Shown: piece by piece, positions 1 through 5,735 of the stretch
How positions within the stretch are numbered: position 1 is the stretch's first letter
Layout of the letters: each line of letters begins with the position of its first letter
Assembly: GCA_029987025.1 (NCBI GenBank)
Contig: DALTWQ010000044.1
Span: 1 to 10,111, forward strand
DNA: 10,111 bases
DNA from: Methanocorpusculum sp.
GTDB lineage: Archaea > Halobacteriota > Methanomicrobia > Methanomicrobiales > Methanocorpusculaceae
Direction: 5' to 3'
Notes under the pieces: model-generated
What the model was told of the DNA's origin: nothing
The model's database searches: none
Seen by the model: the letters and a program-made list of their open reading frames with translations, nothing else
Program-made: the position numbers and the translations under genes

Positions 1-925
1 CTACTGAAACCAGAATCCTGTATGTTTTATGCCCTTTGTGTGATTTAAGCATTTCTACTGTCTTCTTGTCAGACCAGCACTCAAGGCGCACTTCGACATT
101 GCCGCATGCGGTTTTATTAATGCTTTCCTCGAGTTTTTTGAGGTCGGCAGTCCTCACGCGCGGATTTACCATCTCCATAACGAACGGTCTGCCGGTACCT
201 GTACAGAGGGCATCGATATCCTCGCGGCCTGCTCCGTGCAGAACTCCGGTATCTGCTTTGAAGATTTCAATCGCTGCTTTGGCAATTTCTTCTTCAACAG
301 ATGTGGGGTACTGTTTTCCGGTAAAGTTGCATTTCTCGCAGCCTTTCCCGCCGCAGGCTCTGCAGCTCCAGTGAGTCTGCGGGATGCCGCGGACGAGTTT
401 TAGGTATCTTCCATAGAAGTAGAGTGATGAAATCTGCAGTTCGGTACATTCATCAGCAATGTTTAACACGATAGTAACATCCGGTTTTTTCGGGTCGCCT
501 GTCTTGCCGTTTAAGGCGGAGACTGCTTTTCCTACCTCACGGTTCATCTCGGACTTCAGCGGCTCAGGATTTTCAAGACCGATGTCCGACCAGAGCATCT
601 CTTCAGACTCGGTCATCAGGGGAGGTACACGTGTTCCAATTACAAACGTCTCATGTTCAAGACCTGCAGAAGCAGCAGCTGCCATCTCAGCCCAGCGGGG
701 AACTTCATCAAAGAGATCGCTGCATACCCAGCAGTTTTCATGCTCATACTCTTTGAACGGGATGTTGTAGGCAAGCGCGTGAGCCACACGCAGAGCGTGA
801 CCGCGCTGTTCGTTGGTAAGTCCGAATGAACGCTTTGCGAAGAGTCTTCCAAGACAGTGGTCGCAGATTTCTCCGCACGCTAAAATGCGGTGAACTTTTT
901 CTAAAATTTCGATATCTTCGGTCAT
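1..925 (-). CDS. pus10: tRNA pseudouridine(54/55) synthase Pus10, 3' end cut by window edge
   Basis: Archaeal Pus10 converts U54 and U55 of the tRNA T-loop to pseudouridine. I translated the frame by hand from the ATG at 925; it stays open to base 1, giving 308 residues of a protein usually near 400, so the C-terminal part of the catalytic domain is missing. Visible features: an N-terminal zinc site (C21, C24, C65, C68) in the THUMP-containing region; a second Cys cluster, CRACGGKGCEKC (residues 188-199), followed by FTGKQYP; and the catalytic motif HGAGREDID around residues 230-238, with D238 the expected catalytic Asp, followed by GTGRPFVMEM. The three residues after the Asp (A-L-C) differ from the D-x-R I remember for the family. 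The ATG overlaps the trmY stop (ATGA), so translation is probably coupled. Family assignment is firm. Confidence 0.95.
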   Translation of the reverse strand, partial: MTEDIEILEKVHRILACGEICDHCLGRLFAKRSFGLTNEQRGHALRVAHALAYNIPFKEYEHENCWVCSDLFDEVPRWAEMAAAASAGLEHETFVIGTRVPPLMTESEEMLWSDIGLENPEPLKSEMNREVGKAVSALNGKTGDPKKPDVTIVLNIADECTELQISSLYFYGRYLKLVRGIPQTHWSCRACGGKGCEKCNFTGKQYPTSVEEEIAKAAIEIFKADTGVLHGAGREDIDALCTGTGRPFVMEMVNPRVRTADLKKLEESINKTACGNVEVRLECWSDKKTVEMLKSHKGHKTYRILVSV

Positions 926-1488
926 GCACGTCTCCGGTCAAATTCGTTTAAGAGAACAGTTATTGTATGGTCGGCATGAAGTACGCGGGGGCCTACGGAG
1001 TACTTCGGCAGGTCTTTTATCAGTTCCTCTTCTTCTTCGGTGAAGTTCATGTGGTCGCTTAAGAGGAAGTTTTCGGGAAGGTTTTCTGCAGTTCTGATAT
1101 CTTCTCCGTTTTCATCCAGCACCGCGAACCGGTATTCTGACAGGAGTTCTGCAAGACCTCCTTTTCTGATGCGGATGCCGTCAGCTGCTTTCTTGAACTC
1201 ATCTCCTGCTTCAGTGCTCAGCCCTTTTTTAATCAGAGCGCCGGCGCTTCTCTCATCCGGATTGAGTGATTTGATGGTCTCTCCGGAAAAGACCAGGGTC
1301 TTTTCAGTCTCCCCGCCTTTGAGGAGAAGGAAGCACTCGACATCGCGTCTCATATCATGGCTTAAGAAGAACGAGGTGTTGATGCAGCGGCACATAATAT
1401 CCATGCGCCCTGCAGCCCCCGGCATATCATTTAATGTAAAGGAAGGTTCAGTCACTGCCTTGTGACCTATTACTGCGAAACGAATCAT
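922..1488 (-). CDS. trmY: tRNA (pseudouridine(54)-N1)-methyltransferase TrmY
   Basis: TrmY is a SAM-dependent SPOUT-class methyltransferase that methylates N1 of pseudouridine 54 in archaeal tRNA, giving m1-pseudouridine in the place of bacterial ribothymidine. The 188-residue length fits the family. It opens with MIRFAVIGHKA and continues through GAAGRMDIMCRCINTSFFLS. The C-terminal trefoil-knot, SAM-binding region is visible at about residues 140-188: LLSDHMNFTEEEEELI, then YSVGPRVLHADHTITVLLNEFDRR. It lies just upstream of pus10 with a 4-base overlap, so substrate-making and methylating enzymes come from one transcript. The ATG at 1488 lies about 32 bases from the centre of a TATA-like palindrome at 1517-1524, which suggests a nearly leaderless mRNA. 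Confidence 0.94.
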   Translation of the reverse strand: MIRFAVIGHKAVTEPSFTLNDMPGAAGRMDIMCRCINTSFFLSHDMRRDVECFLLLKGGETEKTLVFSGETIKSLNPDERSAGALIKKGLSTEAGDEFKKAADGIRIRKGGLAELLSEYRFAVLDENGEDIRTAENLPENFLLSDHMNFTEEEEELIKDLPKYSVGPRVLHADHTITVLLNEFDRRRA

Positions 1489-1492
1489 AACT

Positions 1493-1530
1493 GTATATGT
1501 ATTGGTATCCGAATCTGATATATCCTTTGA
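1493..1530. promoter_or_regulatory. Divergent promoter region between trmY and the yhhQ-like gene
   Basis: The 54-base gap between the two divergent genes contains GATATATC (1517-1524), a perfect palindrome usable as a TATA box on either strand. On the minus strand it is preceded by AAAG, a reasonable BRE. Its centre (1520.5) is 32.5 bases from the trmY ATG and 31.5 bases from the second Met codon of the transporter gene (1552). A second TATA-like stretch, TATATGTA (1494-1501), could instead serve the rightward gene with a short leader. Promoter calls are by inspection only. Confidence 0.5.
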
Positions 1531-1542
1531 AAGTCAATATGA

Positions 1543-2187
1543 ATGAACTCTATGTATAAAACACAGCGAAACCTGATGATTGTTGCAGCATTTTTTGTTG
1601 CTGCATTAATCATCGCGAATATTCTGGCATCCAAAGTGGTCCAGATTGGGTTTATTGAAATTCCTGCAGCTGTTATTGCGTATCCGATAACATTTCTTTG
1701 TATCGATGTTATCAGTGAACTCTGGGGAAAGAAGGAGGCAAACTTCATGGTGCGCCTCGGATTTATCGTACAGATGTTTTCACTGGTGCTCATCTATATT
1801 GCAATTGTTCTGCCGGCAGCACCTTATGCAGATCAGGTATCCTTTGCCGCAGTTCTCGGCTCACAGTGGGGCATTGTACTCGCATCGCTTCTGGCTTATA
1901 TTGTATCACAGAGTTTCGATGTATTTGCATTCCATAAAGTAAAAGAACACTTCAAACCGAAGTGGATGCGCAACAGCACCACCATATTAAGTCAGCTGAT
2001 TGATACGTCTGTCTTTATCAGCATAGCCGGTGTTCTGGTCTGGAATGTTCCGGGGCAGACAATTCTTGTCATGATTGGCAGTCAGTATCTGGTAAAGGTG
2101 CTCTTCGCTCTTGCAGATACACCGTTCTTCTACTTCCTGACACGGCATGGTACTGCTGAAGGTCCGGAAGCTGTCGAGAAGAAATAA
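1543..2187 (+). CDS. YhhQ-type queuosine/archaeosine precursor transporter (VUT family)
   Basis: Integral membrane protein of the queuosine precursor transporter family (QPTR, YhhQ, formerly DUF165). Bacterial members import preQ0/preQ1; in archaea, which make archaeosine at tRNA position 15 from preQ0, the likely cargo is preQ0 or a related deazapurine (inference). At 214 residues with about six hydrophobic segments it has family size. The signature is present near the N terminus: NILASKVVQIGFIEIP, AYPITFLCIDVISELWGKKEA, and later QSFDVFAFHKVKEHF and STILSQLIDTSVFI-like sequence (here TTILSQLIDTSVFI). Two in-frame starts are possible: ATG 1543 (MNSMYKTQ) and ATG 1552 (MYKTQ). No Shine-Dalgarno decides between them, but the TATA spacing favours 1552. 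It is divergent from trmY-pus10, so three tRNA-modification genes sit together. Confidence 0.9.
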   Translation: MNSMYKTQRNLMIVAAFFVAALIIANILASKVVQIGFIEIPAAVIAYPITFLCIDVISELWGKKEANFMVRLGFIVQMFSLVLIYIAIVLPAAPYADQVSFAAVLGSQWGIVLASLLAYIVSQSFDVFAFHKVKEHFKPKWMRNSTTILSQLIDTSVFISIAGVLVWNVPGQTILVMIGSQYLVKVLFALADTPFFYFLTRHGTAEGPEAVEKK

Positions 2188-2202
2188 TTAATTCAAAATC
2201 TA

Positions 2203-2214
2203 CTTTTTTCTTTT
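2203..2214 (+). terminator. T-rich terminator after the yhhQ-like gene
   Basis: A pyrimidine run CTTTTTTCTTTT starts 15 bases after the TAA stop at 2187. Archaeal RNA polymerase commonly terminates at such T-tracts without a stable hairpin. The rest of the 119-base convergent gap (2188-2306) shows nothing else I recognise. Confidence 0.5.
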
Positions 2215-2299
2215 AGATATACAACATTAAAAAGTCAGTATCTGCCAATCCGGCATCGATGAGATTGTCAAAAGTCCTTTCAGATAACTGATGAAGATG

Positions 2300-2306
2300 A
2301 AAAAAA
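2300..2306 (-). terminator. T-tract terminator of the substrate-binding-protein gene
   Basis: Read leftward, seven consecutive T residues follow immediately after the TAA stop (2309-2307) of the binding-protein gene. This fits a simple archaeal T-tract terminator; no hairpin is evident. Confidence 0.45.
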
Positions 2307-3329
2307 TTATTCCCGTTTTCTCATCAGGAAAACGGTGCCGAAAATGCCTGCAAGAACTGCACACACTCCGAAGCCGGGTGTTGATGCTGCAGATGTTTCT
2401 TTAACCTCTCCGAAAATTTCCGGATGAAGTATCTGTGCAAGGGTTTCGAGTGCATCAACAGTGCGCGGGCCTCCGCGGTCAAAAATATCTGCATCCATGA
2501 CAAAGACCTTGCCGGATTTTGCTGCGGAAAGAGTGGACAGGCGCGGTTCGGTTAAGAATGTCTCACGAAGGCTGTCGAATCCGGGTGTTCCCATATCTGC
2601 CCCCGGGTCTGTCAGGATAATCTCAGGGTCTGTTATCAGCAGTTTTTCCAGTGTTACTGTCTTCCATCCGTCAACATCTTCGAATGCATTTTTACCGCCA
2701 GCAAGTTTGATTAAATCGTCCTGAAATGTGTTTTTGCCGGATACATAGAACGGGTCGGTACTTAATGCATGCATAACCGTCGGGGCAGATGATACGGTGC
2801 TTACTTTTTCCGCAACAGCATCAATGCCTGCTTTTATCTCAGCGTTGAGGGTGTCGGCATTGCCTTTACAGCCGACCGCTTCTCCGATGACAGATATTGA
2901 TTCATAGATTTTGTCGATGCTGTCCGGATTGATGACAATAACCGTACATCCCTGTTTTTTCAGATAATCGATGGCATCTCTGCCATTATTCGGATTTGCA
3001 AAAATTACTGAATTACCTTCGCTTAATGCAATGATGCGCTCACGGTTGATTGTAGAAAACTCTCCGATTTTTTCCACGGATTTTGCTTCTTCCGGATAGT
3101 TGCAGTACGTGGTGTCTCCGACAAGGCGGTCGCCTGCGCCTACTGCGTAGATGATTTCAGTAGATGCAGGTGCGAGGGAGATGATTTTTTCAGGATACGC
3201 GGTGATGGTTACAACATCGCCGTTTGCATCAGTTACAGATACCGGTGTCCATTCCTCTGCTGCCGCAGCTCCGCAGAGGAGTGTCGTCAGAAGGAGAATT
3301 GAGATTGCTGCTGTGATTAGGTTTTTCAT
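2307..3329 (-). CDS. ABC transporter substrate-binding protein, BtuF/FepB-like, with PGF-CTERM tail
   Basis: Extracellular binding protein of the helical-backbone metal/cobalamin/siderophore class (Peripla_BP_2 fold). Residues 1-24 form a signal peptide with a likely cut after AAAA before EEW. The class motif follows at about residues 44-75: EKIISLAPASTEIIYAVGAG, then DRLVGDTTYCNYPEEA; other landmarks are IGEFSTINRERIIALS and DPEIILTDPGADMGTPGFD. The last 25 residues are a tripartite sorting signal, STPGFG (PGF at 318-320), a hydrophobic segment, then RKRE, so the protein is probably processed by archaeosortase A and lipid-anchored to the membrane. No permease or ATPase gene lies in the window, so it works with a transporter encoded elsewhere. 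The ligand, cobalamin or an iron chelate, cannot be settled from sequence; the metal-box-like repeat upstream leans towards iron. Confidence 0.88.
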   Translation of the reverse strand: MKNLITAAISILLLTTLLCGAAAAEEWTPVSVTDANGDVVTITAYPEKIISLAPASTEIIYAVGAGDRLVGDTTYCNYPEEAKSVEKIGEFSTINRERIIALSEGNSVIFANPNNGRDAIDYLKKQGCTVIVINPDSIDKIYESISVIGEAVGCKGNADTLNAEIKAGIDAVAEKVSTVSSAPTVMHALSTDPFYVSGKNTFQDDLIKLAGGKNAFEDVDGWKTVTLEKLLITDPEIILTDPGADMGTPGFDSLRETFLTEPRLSTLSAAKSGKVFVMDADIFDRGGPRTVDALETLAQILHPEIFGEVKETSAASTPGFGVCAVLAGIFGTVFLMRKRE

Positions 3330-3431
3330 TGTTATTTTATTTGAGTTATGTCTATTTTAATTGAACTAATTTGCGCTGATATCTGACTGCCTGTGTTGAT
3401 GAGCTGTACTGTTTGTCTGGCCCGGTGCGGC

Positions 3432-3457
3432 AGGTTAATAAAATAGGTTAGTACCTA
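3432..3457 (-). promoter_or_regulatory. Candidate metal-regulator (DtxR/IdeR-like) operator and promoter of the binding-protein gene
   Basis: TAGGT (3444-3448) and ACCTA (3453-3457) form a perfect 5-base inverted repeat with a 4-base spacer; a further AGGTTA copy lies at 3432-3437. Read leftward the sequence is TAGGTACTAACCTA followed directly by TTTTATTA, a possible TATA element, so a bound repressor could block promoter access. The half-site resembles the TTAGGTTAG type of DtxR/IdeR boxes as I remember them. The predicted transcript would carry a leader of roughly 80-90 bases before the ATG at 3329; I see no known riboswitch in it. Confidence 0.4.
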
Positions 3458-3478
3458 AAAACGGAAACTGTTGTCCGT
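3457..3478 (-). terminator. Weak hairpin plus T-tract terminator of the small secreted-protein gene
   Basis: Read leftward, ACGGA, an 8-base loop, TCCGT, then a run of five T residues (overlapping the stem's end). It lies 27 bases after the stop of the gene at 3505-4077 and abuts the operator-like repeat of the next gene. The stem is short, so the call is tentative. Confidence 0.45.
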
Positions 3479-3504
3479 AAAAAGATAATGGTTTTTTGCA
3501 GAAT

Positions 3505-4077
3505 CTACCTTCGTTTCCTTCTCATTCCAAGACCTGCAGCTGCGGCGGCACCTGCAAAAATCAGAAGCAGAGAGAGGGGAGATGCCGGCACCGGAGTCTC
3601 TTCAGGTGTCGGCAGTACAACCGGAACCGGTGTGGGTTCTGCAGTCCTTACCGGAGTCGGCGCTGCCGTCTCAATATAGATTCCAGGAGCTGTCAGTGTA
3701 AGCGGAACTGTTGTAAAGGATGAATCTAAATCACTTACTGAAGCTGCTCCGTCGGTTCTGGAGATGTAGATTGTGTATGTTCCGATGTCAGGGCGCTTTC
3801 CGGAACCGAATCTGATTTTGGATGTGTCAATTGTTTTCTCCCATTTTTTGCCGTATGCGACAACTTTTTCGCCGTCTTCTTTCATCTGCGACAGCGGAAC
3901 ATTAGGTCCGGTGATATAGAAATATACAGCCCCTCCGACCGGGTTTGTACCGGTGAGTGTTATCTCTTCACCGAGTACAGCAGAGGCAGCATCAGCAGCA
4001 GAGACTCCTGCCATACCGACGGTAAAGAGAAGGAGAGCGGCTGCGAGAGATAAAATAATGCGGGTTATACGGTTCAT
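3505..4077 (-). CDS. Small secreted surface protein with Pro/Thr linker and C-terminal membrane anchor
   Basis: No enzyme function recognised. The 190-residue protein has a signal peptide (residues 1-27, cut expected after GVSA), a compact domain at about 30-130, a Pro/Thr/Glu-rich linker at about 135-165 (TPVRTAEPTPVPVV, TPEETPVPA), and a C-terminal hydrophobic segment ending MRRKRR (166-190). The domain begins GEEITLTGTNPVGGAVYFYITGPNVP and has YTIYISR; similar GTN...YLF.TGPN stretches recur in Methanomicrobiales surface proteins as I remember them, suggesting a beta-sandwich module. The tail is built like an archaeosortase sorting signal but begins ASPLS rather than PGF. It is probably cell-envelope anchored, with the domain outside. 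Start is the ATG at 4077, with AAGGA 11 bases upstream. Confidence 0.75.
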   Translation of the reverse strand: MNRITRIILSLAAALLLFTVGMAGVSAADAASAVLGEEITLTGTNPVGGAVYFYITGPNVPLSQMKEDGEKVVAYGKKWEKTIDTSKIRFGSGKRPDIGTYTIYISRTDGAASVSDLDSSFTTVPLTLTAPGIYIETAAPTPVRTAEPTPVPVVLPTPEETPVPASPLSLLLIFAGAAAAAGLGMRRKRR

Positions 4078-4088
4078 GCAATCAGAAT

Positions 4089-4135
4089 TCCTTTTATGTA
4101 AAATAGATTTTAGTACTGAACCCTGATATAATCAG
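4089..4135 (-). promoter_or_regulatory. Promoter and ribosome binding site of the small secreted-protein gene
   Basis: Read leftward, the palindrome CTGATTATATCAG (4135-4123) contains TTATATC, a TATA-like box, giving a predicted start near 4100 and a leader of about 23 bases carrying AAGGA (4093-4089), 11 bases before the ATG. The TATA overlaps the stop codon of the upstream UPF0058 gene. A second possible TATA (TTTTACATAA, near 4100) would give a leaderless start. Confidence 0.4.
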
Positions 4136-4392
4136 TGTTCAACAGGGATTTCATTCTGTTTCTTTTCCACGGTGCCGAGTACCGGAACAGACTCGCGCAT
4201 CTTAGCGACAACCTCGTTTCCGAGTGTCATCAGTGCAACACGGTGTACGTTTTTGCTTTTGTGGATGTGAAGCGGGGTAATACCGAGTATGTCATATTCC
4301 TCTGTAGGAATAGTGGTATTGTTTACATGTTCATAGTATTTTTTTATCTGAATCATCAGCATATGCAGATGCAGCAGTTCTTCTTTTTGCAT
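4132..4392 (-). CDS. UPF0058 family protein
   Basis: Small archaeal protein of unknown function, 86 residues, starting MQKEELLHLHMLMIQIKKYYE, which matches the conserved N terminus of UPF0058 (M-x-KEELI-x-LH-x-L-x-x-IKK-x-x-E). The middle, YDILGITPLHIHKSKNVHRVALMTLGNEV, is also typical. It is predicted soluble and mostly helical. A TTG codon three codons upstream (4401) is in frame, but I prefer the ATG at 4392: AGGAT lies about 8 bases upstream of it, whereas it would touch the TTG, and the family consensus begins here. The role is unknown; neighbours do not suggest one. The gene is read away from the TPR-larB-nadM unit. Confidence 0.85.
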   Translation of the reverse strand: MQKEELLHLHMLMIQIKKYYEHVNNTTIPTEEYDILGITPLHIHKSKNVHRVALMTLGNEVVAKMRESVPVLGTVEKKQNEIPVEH

Positions 4393-4411
4393 AGTATTCA
4401 ATCCTGGTAAA

Positions 4412-4490
4412 ACACTCAGAGTAAGTGTCGAATGTATTCATTCATATCAGCGTGTAAATGTGATATAGGTAACTCGTCATGTTTATATCA
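4412..4490 (-). promoter_or_regulatory. Upstream region of the UPF0058 gene with several inverted repeats
   Basis: The region carries three inverted repeats: ACACT/AGTGT (4412-4416, 4424-4428), GAATG/CATTC (4430-4434, 4439-4443) and TGATATA/TATATCA (4461-4467, 4484-4490, 16-base spacer), plus a further ATATCA at 4444-4449. One of the AT-rich elements is presumably the TATA box of the leftward gene; CTATATCA read leftward (near 4461-4468) is a candidate. Which repeats bind a regulator cannot be told from sequence. Confidence 0.35.
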
Positions 4491-4595
4491 TAGTTCATAA
4501 TTTAACAGAAGAGGAGGCAGGTAAATCCGGTCTTCCTCTAAAAAACAGCTGAAATGAAAATTCAGGGTAAATTTAAGCCGGAACTGAGAGTGCGC

Positions 4596-4610
4596 GCCAA
4601 AAGATATATA
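4596..4610 (+). promoter_or_regulatory. BRE/TATA promoter of the TPR-larB-nadM operon
   Basis: GCCAAAA (4596-4602) followed by GATATATA (4603-4610) is a good archaeal BRE plus TATA box. Initiation would be expected near 4630-4635, about 95 bases before the ATG of the TPR gene. No other rightward gene start I can support lies between. Confidence 0.6.
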
Positions 4611-4619
4611 TTGATGATT

Positions 4620-4728
4620 CAGCCGTGCAGAGCCGTATGTCCGGCACCCGTCAGCGGTGTTCCGATTCTGTGTGGTTTTGTCTTCTGTGCTTGGATATTT
4701 ATGCTTCCGCGGCAAATGATTAGGTATT
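4620..4728 (+). other. Predicted 5' leader of the TPR gene, GC-rich first half
   Basis: Between the predicted transcription start and the ATG at 4729 lies about 95 bases without a supported gene. Its first half (about 4622-4670) is GC-richer than the surrounding AT-rich spacer and can form short stems: GCCG/CGGC with a 6-base loop, or alternatively CACC/GGTG. TAGGT a few bases before the ATG may serve as ribosome binding site. I recognise no riboswitch or tRNA in it. Confidence 0.3.
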
Positions 4729-5733
4729 ATGTATGAGGATCTTTTGTCGCGTGCAGAAGACAATGTTTCGGCATTTGAATATGATACTGCCGAAAAACTC
4801 TACCGGGAATATCTTGATACACATCAGGATGATGCAGCTGCATGGTGCTCTCTTGGGATGCTCTTGTCTGCCATGAATAATCCGACAGAAGCTGCGAATG
4901 CGTTAGGCAATGCATTTGACCTGCTGCCTGAAAATCCGCTGTACGCAGAAAAACTCGGAGAGGCTTTAGCGGTGCTTCATTCCTTTGAGGAGGCAAAATC
5001 CCTGTTTGAGCGTGCTGCGGAAAATGACGACAGCATCTATCCGAAGGTGCGCACTGCTGATATGCTTTTCCTGCTCAACAATGAGGAAAAAGCAGCAGAA
5101 TATCTGCAGCTGCTTGCAGCGGATTATCCCGACGAGCCGGATGTATGGAACCGGATTTATCATCAAAACCTAAGGGCGGGAAAAGCAGACGAGGCGTCTG
5201 CTGCGCTGGATAAGGAGATATCTCTCCGGAAGGCAGCCGCAGAAAAGACAAACGGCGCAGGTGAATGGTTCGCGTACGGTATGGCCTCGCTTGAAAAATC
5301 TGCGTATGCTGATGCTGAATCCGCGTTCAGATGTTCACTTACGCAGGAGGAAAGTTCCGACGCTCATTTGTCTCTCGCGAAAGTTCTTGTAATCTCGGGT
5401 AAAACTGATGAGGCACGAAACGAGTTTGCCGCAGGTGTCGGGATAGAGCCGCGGAACCTTTCTTTCGTTCTCGAAACTGCAGATACATTATCTGACCTGC
5501 AGTTATTTGAGGACGCAATTACCTACTACACCAAAGCACTGGAGCTCAGGAATGTCAGAGCTGATACCTGGGCTTCTCTTTCCTATGCTCTTTTTCTGGC
5601 CGGAAAGAAAGAGGAGGCACGTGCCTTCTTTGAGATGGCAAAAGCATCGGCCGCAGTGCGTGAGCTGAAGTGGGCAGATAAACTGCACAAGACAGAAAAG
5701 ACAGCAGTCCTTGATGAGGCATTCGGAGCATAA
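4729..5733 (+). CDS. Tetratricopeptide repeat protein
   Basis: A 334-residue soluble protein made almost wholly of TPR-type helical hairpins, roughly nine of about 34 residues. Clear units include AEKLYREYLDTHQDDAAAWC, AANALGNAFDLLPENPLYAE, AKSLFERAAENDDSIYP, DAESAFRCSLTQEESSDAHL, ARNEFAAGVGIEPRNLSFVL, and AITYYTKALELRNVRADTWA followed by LSYALFLAGKKEEARAFFE. There is no signal peptide or membrane segment, so it is presumably a cytoplasmic protein-protein scaffold. The partner cannot be read from sequence. The stop is 2 bases before the larB start, so the genes are co-transcribed; a link to nickel-pincer synthesis is possible but unproven. The start ATG has AGGT just upstream, and the reading MYEDLLSRAEDNVS begins the first helix. 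Confidence 0.88.
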   Translation: MYEDLLSRAEDNVSAFEYDTAEKLYREYLDTHQDDAAAWCSLGMLLSAMNNPTEAANALGNAFDLLPENPLYAEKLGEALAVLHSFEEAKSLFERAAENDDSIYPKVRTADMLFLLNNEEKAAEYLQLLAADYPDEPDVWNRIYHQNLRAGKADEASAALDKEISLRKAAAEKTNGAGEWFAYGMASLEKSAYADAESAFRCSLTQEESSDAHLSLAKVLVISGKTDEARNEFAAGVGIEPRNLSFVLETADTLSDLQLFEDAITYYTKALELRNVRADTWASLSYALFLAGKKEEARAFFEMAKASAAVRELKWADKLHKTEKTAVLDEAFGA

Positions 5734-5735
5734 CT

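Noticed and set aside
1040..1465. 141-codon rightward open frame antisense to trmY
   Set aside because: It is the mirror of a well-supported trmY gene; the Ser/Arg-rich translation has no domain features.
3330..3440. Possible cobalamin riboswitch in the leader of the binding-protein gene
   Set aside because: No cobalamin-box-like conserved segment or long stems are visible, and such riboswitches are rare in archaea.
4393..4401. Upstream TTG start for the UPF0058 gene
   Set aside because: The AGGAT ribosome binding site would touch the TTG, and family members begin at the Met-x-Lys-Glu-Glu corresponding to the ATG at 4392.
4620..4690. Possible tRNA-like or C/D-box RNA in the TPR leader (TGATGA near 4612, GTTCCGATTC near 4660)
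   Set aside because: No acceptor stem, anticodon arm or CCA-side pairing could be built, and no CTGA D box follows the C-box-like TGATGA.
4554..4736. 60-codon rightward open frame ending in the TPR gene start
   Set aside because: No ribosome binding site before its ATG, it runs through the BRE/TATA promoter of the TPR gene and overlaps its start; the Cys-rich, low-order peptide matches no family I know.
4488..4763. 91-codon leftward open frame across the intergenic region and TPR start
   Set aside because: Composition looks like translated non-coding DNA, and it overlaps both the promoter and the first codons of a convincing gene.
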